This document shows positions 39,001 to 45,877 of a stretch of DNA of 64,000 nt, in pieces (position 1 is the first letter of the stretch; each line of letters opens with the position of its first letter). The notes under the pieces are model-generated. The model saw only the letters and a program-made list of their open reading frames with translations. It did no database searches and was not told the origin of the DNA. Location: positions 1 through 64,000 of IMG/VR virus record IMGVR_UViG_3300007512_002337; one strand, 5' to 3'. The position numbers were made by a program, and so were the translations under genes. This stretch comes from a virus.

Positions 39001-41773
39001 GACAGGGATCCATCTTCAAGGCGTCTAATATCGCACTTATGATTGAGCACAACATTCTTTTCAGCATCTCGATTAACATTTCTGTCAACAATAGCCTGAG
39101 GAAATTCATAAAATCAATTGTTGGAAGTTTTGGAATTGGAGGCAATCTGAAGTCAATGTCCAAACTTATGTTAACGTTTGGTAGCTTCATACATCTTACA
39201 TAATCACAAATTAAATCCAAAAGGCTAAACTTGCTGACAAACTGATCCCATAGGTCCTCAAACTCACACAAGTCTCCAAAACTTGGCATAATATCTGCAA
39301 TATTATAATCTGGTGTCATGCCAAAATTATTGCTATTCAAGTTTTTCTGAGACGTGTTCCACCATTCTTGAACTCCACTTCTTGCAGAATTCCACGAATC
39401 TTCAAGAAAGCTAGCCGATGCTTCCTCATCGCCAGTTCCGATTTCTTGTAACTTTGGAGAAGTAAACTTAAAAACTATCTCTCGACCGGAGGGCGCTAAA
39501 AGACCACAGCCCGAGCCGCCCAACAATGGGATCCCTCCGCCTCCTTTGGCCAGCTCACCGACTTGAGCAAAGTAATTCATTGTCCTGGGGCGGTTGAGCG
39601 GACTAATATTAAACTTTTTTGTAAGAGGTGGATTAAGTGGTGTCAATATTGTGCTCTTACCCGATGTCGTAGCGCGGATGCTCTTAATCTTTAGGCCAAG
39701 CTCTTGCTGATAAGCGTCACCCATACCTTGCTCAGCTTCTGCTTGATTCTTAAAAACTGGTTCAAATTTAATCTGCAAATCGATTCTAGCCAACTTTGAA
39801 TCAATGCCATGTTGTGGTTTATTGTTCGGAGGATCATTCACTCCTAAGGGATCATAGGAGAATCCTTCTTTTTCTACTAGTTTTTGATAGTCTTTCGATG
39901 ATTTAAGCAAGTTATCAAGCGCAGGCAGGACCTGCTTTAAAAGTGTTGCCTCTTGTGAGACATTGATACTCGGATTCGTCAAGACGCCAGACATATCTTT
40001 TGCTGATTTTTTCAACATGGCAGCTGCGTCATTTACAATATTTTTTAATCTATTTTGAGGTATTGTAAGGGTTCTAGAGCTTGGGTCGTAATTCACACCA
40101 GTAGTTGTGTATCTCCGGGGAAAGCCGTTGTCCCCGGGCTGACCTGTGAGGTTATCAGTAGAAAAATCGTAAGACCCCAGTGGGCCTAAATTCAAATTAG
40201 TTGACGCCTTTTCGCGGCCGCCGTAAGAAAGAGCAGAATCTTGCCTTCTTTGGCGATACTGTGCAGTGGCTGCCTGTTCTCTCATGCGGCGAGCGATTTC
40301 CTTTTTTCTTTTCGCAGCATATGAACGATGCTCAGCAATCCGGGCGATGGCTTCCTCGGTATCAATTGCACATGTCGCTGCGGACTCTTGGAATTTCTGA
40401 GTCTCTTCTCTCACTTTTAGCGCGGCAGACTTGAATGTTGTATCTCCCTCTGGTGATATAACCAAACCCATCTCTATGGTATCTAACTTTGGCTTGTATA
40501 TTTCAAAATAAGCACGATATACATCGCCCGGGCGGCTTGTTGGTGTCCTAAAATCTACAAACTCTATTAATGGTTTTGCTGCGGTGTTTTCAATTGTTCT
40601 ATAGTTCTGATAGCTATCTGGCTTAACGAGAGTTGCATTAATCTCCCCATACCCCAAGCACCAATTAGTTAGCTCTGTGTGCTTTCCAGAGTGGCGTGGG
40701 CGATTAGAAGTAAAATGTAGGTCCCACACATCTTTAAAAAAATTATTTTCTGGATTTGCAAACCAAATGTGTGGTTTTGAAAAGTGATCTAGCACCTCTT
40801 TTAAGGCCCTTTCTTCTAGCCTTCTTATGGCTGCAGCTTCGTCTTCTGGTGTGGCAAAAATCGGAGGATTGTCAAAATCATATTGCGTTTTATAGAAAAA
40901 TCCATGCAAGTCTTTTGTCAAAACAAACGGATCTGGATCTATGAATGGGTCCGGTTCTGTTGCTGATATAACAAGATTTCTTCTCTCCTCTTCAGACAAT
41001 GAATCATCATTAGGCATCACGGGCGGTGAACGCTCGAGAGTTATAGCTACCGCCTCTGAAAGGGGACTCTTGTATCCCTCTGGATGAGGCTCTATCATCT
41101 TATAATTAAATGATGCCGGACCCGTGTCTAGGCGATCATTCAAGGGGTTTTGACTTGTCAGTCTTCCGGAAGCATAAATAAGAGCTGCTTCACCGGCTTG
41201 CCTTGCCCCTGTGGACCGATCCGGAAGATCTGAAAACTCCGCTTCAGGGTCTCTGGGTTCAATGTCTAGTTCAGGTTTTGCTAGGTTAAAAGCTTCATTT
41301 GTAAACTGATCGTGACGAGAGCGCCAACCATGAAGAACGTGCAAGGTGGCATCACCCAAAAGCCCAAGCTCAGAATCAAAAATAATGTCTTCTGCTAAAA
41401 TTTGCGAATCATCAGGCCAAGTAATTACCAGATCTTTTATCAAAAATCTAACAATCTCCTCGCGGTGTTGAAGTTGAAAGTTCATCAAATATATTTCAAA
41501 CTTTTTATCGAACTGGGTTCCAGTCTCTAAATCAATTGGAGTTGATGATTCACAATCAAACCAAACCCCCTCTTCTACTGTTTCGTTTTCTGGTGTGCCA
41601 GTTTGCAATATTGGATTTGGGCTGACCATCCCTGTGGCGATCTTAGCTGCTAATATATCTTTCCCCTGTTCGCCGGGTGTGCGTGGGCCAAAAGAAATTG
41701 CACCCTCTGAAGGTGTTCCGTCTGCCGCTTCATATGATCTGGTTATTCTAAAACTTTTCTTTACTATCGCCAT
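30083..41773 (-). CDS. giant virion protein, 3896 aa, unknown role next to the baseplate wedge
   Basis: The second giant protein, almost exactly as long as the first but unrelated in sequence as far as I can see. The start (MAIVKKSFRITRSYEAADGT) and the region to residue 160 look like a folded N-terminal domain. Around residues 850-940 there is a segment rich in 'LPxIPKLPTIDF' followed by a hydrophobic helix (FLRLLLTEMLIEMLKRML). The C-terminal 150 residues contain several Cys residues (KCGPSCDDP, ATEGCPE) and an Ala-rich end. The bulk is rich in Asp, Asn, Pro, Tyr and Arg and lacks long heptad runs, so a tape-measure role is unlikely. Position between the hub-like protein and gp25 suggests a baseplate or tail-tip scaffold. 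Start at 41773 with AGTAGG upstream. Confidence 0.8.
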   Translation of the reverse strand: MAIVKKSFRITRSYEAADGTPSEGAISFGPRTPGEQGKDILAAKIATGMVSPNPILQTGTPENETVEEGVWFDCESSTPIDLETGTQFDKKFEIYLMNFQLQHREEIVRFLIKDLVITWPDDSQILAEDIIFDSELGLLGDATLHVLHGWRSRHDQFTNEAFNLAKPELDIEPRDPEAEFSDLPDRSTGARQAGEAALIYASGRLTSQNPLNDRLDTGPASFNYKMIEPHPEGYKSPLSEAVAITLERSPPVMPNDDSLSEEERRNLVISATEPDPFIDPDPFVLTKDLHGFFYKTQYDFDNPPIFATPEDEAAAIRRLEERALKEVLDHFSKPHIWFANPENNFFKDVWDLHFTSNRPRHSGKHTELTNWCLGYGEINATLVKPDSYQNYRTIENTAAKPLIEFVDFRTPTSRPGDVYRAYFEIYKPKLDTIEMGLVISPEGDTTFKSAALKVREETQKFQESAATCAIDTEEAIARIAEHRSYAAKRKKEIARRMREQAATAQYRQRRQDSALSYGGREKASTNLNLGPLGSYDFSTDNLTGQPGDNGFPRRYTTTGVNYDPSSRTLTIPQNRLKNIVNDAAAMLKKSAKDMSGVLTNPSINVSQEATLLKQVLPALDNLLKSSKDYQKLVEKEGFSYDPLGVNDPPNNKPQHGIDSKLARIDLQIKFEPVFKNQAEAEQGMGDAYQQELGLKIKSIRATTSGKSTILTPLNPPLTKKFNISPLNRPRTMNYFAQVGELAKGGGGIPLLGGSGCGLLAPSGREIVFKFTSPKLQEIGTGDEEASASFLEDSWNSARSGVQEWWNTSQKNLNSNNFGMTPDYNIADIMPSFGDLCEFEDLWDQFVSKFSLLDLICDYVRCMKLPNVNISLDIDFRLPPIPKLPTIDFMNFLRLLLTEMLIEMLKRMLCSIISAILDALKMDPCPGELEEDLFGNLDFDSLVQGAGENPIEGLNDLPTNARIGVKALSEALADTGLPPDRLEDAKSIIDDIFKILTPREICKLLKGESSKRVLTAIKNLIESLHDPFFAEHFSVEENIIYFFESVGVFISPDLCEELEKVDTVLGEITCSEMNDAISTLRRNLENRGKLAEDEIQKLLDIAQDNLDKRAAALGALMSGDSLASVVPDLFNPGSDDALLSALPDSFKNTLETASKAIFETAKMAYINDLAKFTPALYNNKQYLPQPGDPDYNAHGRMELEKTTEILRIFEQQLGGLSLDDERRHTVPKHVHGTASGGWDGFRYNNYISSGDGSIAINLEKFEINYALHEAENINNLPVINLFTMRESLYVDFVVDYYDPKDGKVYIEDNEQSPRIPFYRRQEILKPVDPENPNGGKIKVLSLVRANKFEKNTSQLWLKNFAADLSRAVREPLYGPQMNPGSVYHYGPKNPKSIINNYRDLAYYCYKFYRKATDGGKKHKDENESRRGHSDDEALWKGEHPVDPESNDHAHMSILRLSLIEDIGKRLEALSGKISDVMQQGTLRVTNNTELLPEIKPYFDKITETIKNRRTQDVEENLRDGIFGEPQLTPELEEIPVGIEAVDASLDDQGRPLVSLVFEPSTYIRTFDGRERYKRFALDNPPSIEFIENPWSLSSDTYSYTVNINDPYLIKKKIEFEECLIVPDELKVFVPNNDSKFIRRDSYAKLFLKDYQTVLDRYKIRIDRNMNQKLLADDSKIKNELIKESIYRSTLESMFEFVLFRLSNSNLFDESYVNLLEKRITGTKYYDPRTDCIQNPTGLSEGNILKFGDLISDMITEVQNEYAKPENYPQNMDFSQPGPVEKAFQNVIVRAIIKIFHIEFMLRGALTNSTYSPSYYKDNRLLDKYFEEFVLSQLANKRAFGGATSNAEETMNEFYKVLIRVSGVSQTSYSESNRKLALRSLIQKEKEKIPNLSNHLYQTSTTKDYVETFVKQLPILDVKSYIQYTEPHHGGVNDALNIKMYQRGNSDADIFFIQDIPQDMTINGGFYLEHYLRLNQKPGAAESLTNFRVETGEILREKIFQNLRDFAETQSFASPPDSPDDLEINVDEMRANIELHANDDEFRETEVISGRELQTLLSDYVEAKLFSDEAETELERELREEFTSTLNVLRRDECGIVDFDFNYSESSEDIRRRRNDLVDHPRVVRRLPSRLIKRNRTHFKISDFLWGKTEPDRESFVRASDGNLNEKYIKDLFKGSVNFDSRASEETRYYAIPMDACYHYERTRFWELNHDDPEVTGEMLDFYNLNMTNIDSDVNPEELRGENYHYTNFGGPQYKIEEIDAPRDAYKKLQSEPGQPLVADGPAPVMFGPLDSGDSDDLPSSGVKRGVVHHPHVTSVGVIYDTLDTPYHPFDPAAPWFSETKQASDQIEPAYSNHFGLLEKEEFQYVVDMFKENTTCTNTDTQEVEFEDWDEIVIDLYGESSVPYHIPGESFHLTDELPILTWREVEYHDFLLPYWNTTNSNTRSPNYTKVNYLSTVPQTIGEMSIPDTEKFINRLSAFDISNLGVGNVEYENTGQQLNQYGAYASPFRFSGNTGGWKQGIPEIIATEHMPVLGNLTATGLDVDTDGNYTTNKMKPILGSSRTIRRNSNVISAPDSWAKYEEDPHINGGHYNREIWRPLYWDAIRVSRPFGHTPMSYESKIVDKVTRIWRVSSDEATQNYPNTNLDPVYKIEFNERVYGPNTYYIPIRLLLTQVVRRGGPGHQLAHYRDHSSRGDTFARVLIPELLKPHDFPNPSLDPPPVNDFRKDLLQEAMNNIYKEYLDILITVRNDSRHNLHHQANLGFSPPNQILEEGDANFGDNETSDQARWNHNSQTRAYISNLPTFAKSAYNNDFNAGLTQAAATSKSINFPAFFSVSKLYSRACELEAEKQIGTFTSDSSKIDEQFLNNPGLLLKDWVDFNTLNMPIRDFTPKTPIRLALDGVSKDQDSLSIGGRVYHNCGFGFRFPFFSKIESEDIDTYDKDLLAYNRQFKSGMPKNLDQLIDDSIKPTFGDDMVATIDTIVRKWFGAKRYDSFWGKTSSRSWLFGNQLSLEGITDSIYRRPGQPDLSQEESIRRANARAGRPPTWDDLYRTYSYARDISDVELVRSIHKNWQCPHEWPNGPKCGLSPFVADGRWTITELQYMKELWGQSPTSSIIDAFSITADRLDGELFEWEVLNRSEIQDMSAEELLARHPNKALLSLIHVGPHGQVRQRLNAHWNQGRGWGNQPYEVEVRRGTTTRKETRYTLEERGELGYFTRNMMLGDDIGSINWMIDTILMDSEQNNPWVSDMIWYLKSSRTSQYELSSTRGVVATAGTGGPMTVLGVRGYLNFLVAAELKSLGVMIGEEWVGGSTNIGTAASDSDWAMAERAQTILEGESSYIRQVGEQINPRSAFNKNQKYLNLYAKYRRYFGLSLDQHVRYTHTRHNLINRLVTRKPKVLLYSIEVFARQHEFVEAINNIFWTFLENDSTMLEEMEETRRAVIEEVLNRMRMLFNNTEIKFGVRLVQVVKSTLTDKIMRAYRDADPKLVSLIPKEERSYFLKPRSPEDDRSSGEYSMLTNSPNDFVFCNPLISFEEEFPADCVNYHNVYRRYVNEEGRKYLRSKLFDTPEFRALTEFIYPLDKFATMTNIFSTQILSSRASTQEILDTTKVTLMEIFKTMINRNDFGRKGPFDHLGAAALSNSELFNQFNKYATSEGPDMKCIEFPDMGQFLEALIDQIKNIIYYTPSIILRGIASAIDPMYMDMKQKHNTCEPGSEHVKNLKWSGTTMYTEKKHKSLGEGTTGCDSNKYAPVFPGFAIDMMTSIASLLSFDGRPLGRTLDKFATYLYDADLPFFKFDFEFDIPCLMDEPYEKEYEAPTLGSHGRYGHFLSPITVLALSTPELPTEKNTKCGPSCDDPPIISTKEERDATEGCPELESPDDSAAISAQAAADAIGLGED

Positions 41774-41803
41774 CTTAAAACCTACTATTAACTAGCTATC
41801 AAG

Positions 41804-43408
41804 TTAATTTGTCGTATTATATCTACTCAAAATATACTGCTTGGAGCTGGGCTTTAAATAATTTAAATCAAAGCCTCCTAGATTTACTCTTAACATTATT
41901 ATTCCTAAATAGCCGCGAACCAAATGATCAATCATAGTTTTCATTCCCGCAAAGGGTAATAAAGGTGATGGAGTAGTTGGGACACCAAACAACGGAGACA
42001 GGTGGAAGTGAGTCATAACAAAAGCATTAAATTCCATCTGCGACATCAATATGGCCTCCAATATCGCGGCTAAATCATGCAAGAGGCCCACTAAAGCATC
42101 CATAGCAGACAGCAATCTTTTTCCTTTTGGTATGGGTTCTTGGAAATTGTCCTTGCCGAATGCATCTTCTCCGTTCCCAGCAACCAAGTGAATACCCTTG
42201 ATTGAGTTTAGTTTTCCGCCCACTGAATTAAACTCCTCCTCGGGTCCGGAGGTGACTAATTTAATTTCCTCTCTCGCTATTAGCCTTATTTGATCAGCCT
42301 TCATTGCGATGGCTGAATTTGGTTTAACCTTCGCCTTGGACAGTGTGCTTTTTGCGGCGCCGTCCTTGTCGTTTAACATCTTAAGTGTTTTGATTTCGTC
42401 CATGGACTTAATATTCGCCAGAACAGGCGAGGTTAATCCAGACACTGAGTCGTTTATACCAAAATTAAAATCTACATCTGTTTTTTGTGATATATAGATT
42501 CTGGCTGCGTCCATCATATATCCAGGGTGATTGTTTCCTTCAGTTAATTTTTTTCTAGCCAGGGAGGTTTTTTTGGACCAATCGGTCATGAAAAGAGGAC
42601 CCAGCTCCATAGACCCTAAAGGATATGGAGCACCACGACCAACAACGATATCAATTGCGCCGGCGGCCTGATCTTCGCCGTACCCGGAACCTAAACCTTT
42701 TGGTTCTCCCGTTTTGGTCTTGTCCGATTTATCAGATATGCCGGTGCGGTCGCGGCCAAGGACTATGTGAGTATTGTTTTTTCCGACATACAGAGTGTCG
42801 GATCCCTTTCTATCAAGAAATTTTGGAAGAAAAGAGGACTCATCCATCTCTTGGCCGCCGGCGCCTGTCTTTGTCACACCCTCTGGCCAATCAATATACT
42901 TGCCAGCATTTTTAAACTCTAGTTGACCCGGGGCGTCGGAATCTCGATCGTCGATTCTGTCTTGGTCGTCTGGAATTCCATCTCCGTCTAAATCTTCGAC
43001 CTTTTGGTCTAGTTCGCTTTTTAGATTTTTAGTCGATTCTGACAGGGGAAGTGGAGAAATCTCGTCAGCAGATTCTATCAATTGCCTCCTTGGGTCGTTT
43101 TCTTCGAGACCCATATCATCTGCTAAAGTTTCGGCATGCTCAAGCCAGTCTTCCTTGAGACTTGATAACTCTTCTGGTGAAGTGCCCTTGTTTTTCTTAA
43201 GACCAGAAACATAATCACAAGCAACACACATGGCCTGTTCGCCGCCATTGTTAACAAAGTTGTTGTAACCCGACTCATTCAAATCTAGAGAAAGATCGTC
43301 AAATTTTTCTCCGGTCTTAGTATCAACTATACTGATACGGTAACGCTTCTCTCCTTTATGTTGATATGAGTGTTTTAAAACTTTAAGTTTTTGGTTTGGG
43401 TCTGTCAT
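41804..43408 (-). CDS. baseplate hub/spike-like protein with calcium-type Asp motif, 534 aa
   Basis: A 534-residue protein with three visible parts. Residues 1-135 are charged and include C61-x2-C64. Residues 139-156 hold DGDGIPDDQD with further Asp residues, the pattern of thrombospondin type-3 or EF-hand-like calcium loops. Residues about 361-412 read 'AIAMKADQIRLIAREEIKLV' and 'KGIHLVAGN', which resembles the repeating strands of VgrG/gp5 spike beta-helices. The C-terminal part is hydrophobic (LLHDLAAILEAILMSQMEF, with HFHLSPLFGVPT). With the OB-like protein directly upstream, it may make up the central hub and spike. This is inference from motifs and position; no lysozyme domain is present. 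Confidence 0.75.
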   Translation of the reverse strand: MTDPNQKLKVLKHSYQHKGEKRYRISIVDTKTGEKFDDLSLDLNESGYNNFVNNGGEQAMCVACDYVSGLKKNKGTSPEELSSLKEDWLEHAETLADDMGLEENDPRRQLIESADEISPLPLSESTKNLKSELDQKVEDLDGDGIPDDQDRIDDRDSDAPGQLEFKNAGKYIDWPEGVTKTGAGGQEMDESSFLPKFLDRKGSDTLYVGKNNTHIVLGRDRTGISDKSDKTKTGEPKGLGSGYGEDQAAGAIDIVVGRGAPYPLGSMELGPLFMTDWSKKTSLARKKLTEGNNHPGYMMDAARIYISQKTDVDFNFGINDSVSGLTSPVLANIKSMDEIKTLKMLNDKDGAAKSTLSKAKVKPNSAIAMKADQIRLIAREEIKLVTSGPEEEFNSVGGKLNSIKGIHLVAGNGEDAFGKDNFQEPIPKGKRLLSAMDALVGLLHDLAAILEAILMSQMEFNAFVMTHFHLSPLFGVPTTPSPLLPFAGMKTMIDHLVRGYLGIIMLRVNLGGFDLNYLKPSSKQYILSRYNTTN

Positions 43409-43415
43409 CTTTTTC

Positions 43416-44105
43416 CTATGCGGTCATCACAAGAGGCACTGGCTGCGTATAATTAACTGCAGTCTGTTTACTCTTTTTGTCTATTGTGGCCTCGACAGGT
43501 GCAGACCTAAGAAAGACGCCATACGAAAAATTATCACTATCAAGAAACTTAACCACAGCCATTGTTCCAACAGTGGGCAGATCTTGCGGCTTGCCAGAAC
43601 CAGTATTTTTGACTGGAACAAGAAAGTATGGAAACCTAGAAATCCTCTCAATAGACCATGCATCAAGTAGCAACTCTGGATACCATGCTGATCCACTTTT
43701 TCCTTTATGGAGTTCTATAAGGTCCTGCTTTCCTATTAAACTTTCTTCAGGAAAAGGCAAACAAGAAGAATAAAAATCTACATAACCATGAGCTTTGATC
43801 CACTTTTTCGTCGTACCATTCGGATCATCTTTGCCATAATACCCAAAAGCAGGATCTATCGATGCCAGGTCCTTGTTCGCAACACCAGAATTCCTTATTG
43901 ACACCTCTCTCGTATGTATTATAAAGGCATATATCTCTTTTCCTGCTTTTGGGATTACATCTAGAGACTCTAAGCGATTTAACTCTAACAGTTCATCCCA
44001 AAGCCGGATAGGATCCTTGTTGTTTGCGCTATTTTCAAGTTCGTTGTATTTTCTTAAATTCTGAGGGGCCAAAAGATTATACATTCTTTTTTCTTTTAAA
44101 TTCAC
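43416..44105 (-). CDS. probable baseplate hub protein with OB-like segment, 229 aa
   Basis: A 229-residue protein upstream of the spike-like gene. The segment PTVGTMAVVKFLDSDNFSYG near residues 178-197 follows the pattern of the OB-fold at the N-terminus of gp5/gpV/VgrG spikes ('p.vG..V.V.f.dgd'). The start is GTG at 44105, overlapping the upstream stop as GTGA and preceded by a very strong site (AGGAGGAGG, 44110-44118). The internal ATG at 44084 has no comparable site. It probably works with the 534-residue protein, giving a split version of a gp5-like spike. I am fairly sure it is structural, less sure of the OB assignment. Confidence 0.7.
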   Translation of the reverse strand: MNLKEKRMYNLLAPQNLRKYNELENSANNKDPIRLWDELLELNRLESLDVIPKAGKEIYAFIIHTREVSIRNSGVANKDLASIDPAFGYYGKDDPNGTTKKWIKAHGYVDFYSSCLPFPEESLIGKQDLIELHKGKSGSAWYPELLLDAWSIERISRFPYFLVPVKNTGSGKPQDLPTVGTMAVVKFLDSDNFSYGVFLRSAPVEATIDKKSKQTAVNYTQPVPLVMTA

Positions 44106-44398
44106 TCTTCCTCCTCCTCTGGTTCATTAATCAAATCAAATAGCTCTTCAACCTCGCTTTCTGAAATTGACTCTGTTTTCGATTCTCTCTTTTGGATTAT
44201 TCCTGCAATTTTGACCAACTGCTCGTTTGATCTCTGCAGGGTTTCCAAATACTTTGCTGCGATCAGGCCCACCTCTTTGTGTCTGTCAGCACCAGTTTGC
44301 ATATACTTCATTAGACTCATGAGAAGTACCTTGGTTGCAGCCCGGTCTTCGGTCACATTAGTTGTTGCCTGTTCAATAAATTCTTTTATCTTTTTCAT
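44102..44398 (-). CDS. small conserved-type phage protein, 98 aa
   Basis: A 98-residue helical protein with an acidic C-terminal tail of consecutive Glu residues. The sequence (DRAATKVLLMSLMKYMQTG, then HKEVGLIAAKYLETLQRSN) resembles small proteins I recall near sigma-factor and structural genes in marine phages, but no function is known to me. It overlaps the downstream 229-residue gene by four bases and follows the sigma gene after 28 bases. It could be an assembly chaperone or small regulatory partner; the size and helical character fit, but nothing decides it. Confidence 0.7.
   Translation of the reverse strand: MKKIKEFIEQATTNVTEDRAATKVLLMSLMKYMQTGADRHKEVGLIAAKYLETLQRSNEQLVKIAGIIQKRESKTESISESEVEELFDLINEPEEEEE
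44110..44118 (-). promoter_or_regulatory. strong ribosome binding site for the GTG start at 44105
   Basis: The minus strand reads AGGAGGAGG four bases before GTG. It lies inside the acidic 3' end of the upstream gene, where the Glu codons (GAG/GAA) double as the ribosome site. It decides the start of the 229-residue gene. Confidence 0.75.
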
Positions 44399-44426
44399 AA
44401 CACTATAAATAGATCAACGAAGAAGT

Positions 44427-45128
44427 TTATATCTGCCCAGTGTCCCATTTAGTCTTAAAGATTCTATATTTTTCTCTAATTTTATTAAGATTGCTAACAA
44501 CTTGTTTTGTGTTCAAGCCTGTTATTTCTCTCAAGTATAGATATACTGCTTTTTTATTCAAAATCTCTAAATCATCAACACTTGTCATCAAAATCTTCAC
44601 AGCTTGAAGAACTTTTTTTTCATTTTCTTTTAAATTTATACTATCCCACCTATCTAAATTTTGTAACAATAAAAGCCAAAATTCTTGTGTCTGTCTTTTT
44701 TCAAAATAATCTTCTTTCTTGTCAGAAGTTCCTAAAATGTCTGCTCCGCCATTTTCCACCAAATTTTCAAACGAAACCTCTTTTCTTGCTTTGGTGGCAT
44801 TCTTTTTTACCTTGTGAATAAACCAATTTTTTGTCACAACAGAGAAGTAGGAGAAAGCCTTACTTCCCTTGTTTGGATCATATTTGTCTAAAATAGTGGT
44901 TAACCAAACTTTGCACTCATCTCTCAGCGGATCTATATTCGGCAAGTTATTAAACTTATAAGTAAAGATAATCTTGTTAACCATTTCATCAAGAGCTGGG
45001 GCGATATACTCTATGTATAGTCCGGTTCTCTCTTTGATACATTCAGAATTTGAATATCTTACTATGGCATCTTCATGGATCTTTGTGAAATAGTTGTTCT
45101 TTTTCCTCTTTTTCCTCACCTGTTTCAA
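44427..45128 (-). CDS. late transcription sigma factor, T4 gp55-like
   Basis: A 233-residue protein with a sigma-70 region-2-like core: DECKVWLTTILDKYDPNKG followed by AFSYFSVVTKNWFIHKVKK, close in form to T4 gp55. It would direct host RNA polymerase to TATAAATA late promoters, and such a match lies at 6720-6727. The C-terminal half is helical and could include a sliding-clamp contact, though I see no certain motif. The start is probably TTG at 45128 (GAGG seven bases upstream); GTG at codon 4 is an alternative, and there is no ATG before residue 49. The first 56 bases overlap the upstream membrane-protein gene. The basic N-terminus (KQVRKKRKKN) is visible. Confidence 0.85.
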   Translation of the reverse strand: MKQVRKKRKKNNYFTKIHEDAIVRYSNSECIKERTGLYIEYIAPALDEMVNKIIFTYKFNNLPNIDPLRDECKVWLTTILDKYDPNKGSKAFSYFSVVTKNWFIHKVKKNATKARKEVSFENLVENGGADILGTSDKKEDYFEKRQTQEFWLLLLQNLDRWDSINLKENEKKVLQAVKILMTSVDDLEILNKKAVYLYLREITGLNTKQVVSNLNKIREKYRIFKTKWDTGQI

Positions 45129-45405
45129 GGCCCTCTTCCTCCTCTTCTTTTAAAATCGAATCAAATTTTTCTATTTTTTCCATTATCTCGTTTCCGTGTA
45201 GTATCAAATTCTGTAAATGATTATCACCATAATACATTTCTAGACCATGGATTGATTTCACGTGGGTCACATATTCCCCTATCATCATCCAAATATCGTC
45301 TGAATGCTCCTGTGCTGTTGCTATTTCTCTCAGAAGCCACCTAACATAAACAAACATATATATATTTGCAAGAGTCAACAAAGATATGATAATTATTGAT
45401 ATCAT
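45073..45405 (-). CDS. small membrane-anchored protein, 110 aa
   Basis: A 110-residue protein with one N-terminal transmembrane helix (ISIIIISLLTLANIYMFVYV) and a soluble charged domain with a Glu-rich C-terminus. The order suggests an inner-membrane anchor with the bulk on one side; topology is not decided by the sequence. The soluble segment (YVTHVKSIHGLEMYYGD) looks conserved in type among marine phages as I recall them. It starts in an ATGA overlap with the zinc-ribbon gene (45402-45405) with GGAG upstream, and its 3' end overlaps the sigma gene by 56 bases. Function unknown. Confidence 0.7.
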   Translation of the reverse strand: MISIIIISLLTLANIYMFVYVRWLLREIATAQEHSDDIWMMIGEYVTHVKSIHGLEMYYGDNHLQNLILHGNEIMEKIEKFDSILKEEEEEGLETGEEKEEKEQLFHKDP

Positions 45406-45653
45406 ATTTGCTCCTTCTTTAACCTTTCTTTTTCTTTTGCAATATCGTCTCTTGTTTGTTCGATGAATCTCTTAACTTCTGTGCCTACCTTCTTTTTAGT
45501 CTCTTCCGAAGAGGGCTTAAAAGAAATGCTTGGTATCTTTTCTAAGAAACCGCTTGTATGACATTTTATGCATCGATCTTGTACAAAAAACATACCATGT
45601 CTAACATCGAACATCTCTTTACAATGGTCACAGCGATAAGAATATATGGGCAT
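45402..45653 (-). CDS. FmdB-like zinc ribbon protein, 83 aa
   Basis: An 83-residue protein with an N-terminal zinc ribbon of the FmdB type: [11 protein letters not shown], then DRCIKCHTSGFLEKI. Four Cys are at residues 8, 11, 28 and 31. FmdB-type ribbons are small putative regulators of unclear mechanism. The C-terminal half is a charged helix (RDDIAKEKERLKKEQ). It sits just upstream of the membrane protein and the late sigma factor, all overlapping by one to four bases or more, so a role in the late switch is possible but is inferred only from position. Confidence 0.75.
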   Translation of the reverse strand: MPIYSYRCDHCKEMFDVRHGMFFVQDRCIKCHTSGFLEKIPSISFKPSSEETKKKVGTEVKRFIEQTRDDIAKEKERLKKEQI

Positions 45654-45877
45654 TAATCACTACCCACTGTTTTGTTATTCTCTGCCTCAACGTCATAATT
45701 CACCAATGGTGTGGCATGATCGAGTTTAAACTGTGGCGGGTTTGTAACTTCCAATTCCTCGTTTTCAGTGATATTAAAGTTAAATCCCTTCAACACTGGT
45801 ACTATATCTGATTGCTCTAATAGAGACTTTTGCAGGGCCATCATCAAGGCCCCCATTGCTTGATTTGATAATTTCAT
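45653..45877 (-). CDS. small hypothetical protein, 74 aa
   Basis: A 74-residue protein with an N-terminal helix ([18 protein letters not shown]) and an acidic C-terminus. It is similar in type to small proteins next to sigma and structural genes in marine phages as I recall, but no function is known to me. It starts in an ATGA overlap with the end of gmd and shares one base with the next ATG, so it connects the glycan operon to the sigma-factor group without a gap. Confidence 0.65.
   Translation of the reverse strand: MKLSNQAMGALMMALQKSLLEQSDIVPVLKGFNFNITENEELEVTNPPQFKLDHATPLVNYDVEAENNKTVGSD

Noticed and set aside
30083-41773. Tape measure protein assignment for the 3896-residue protein
   Set aside because: It is long and lies near baseplate genes, but it is rich in Pro, Asp, Asn and aromatics and lacks long helical heptad runs. 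A tail of matching length would also be extreme.
44404-44411. TATAAATA on the plus strand between the 98-residue gene and the sigma gene
   Set aside because: It points to the plus strand, which has no genes. Minus-strand matches at 19549-19556 and 54966-54973 are inside genes and are expected by chance in AT-rich DNA.
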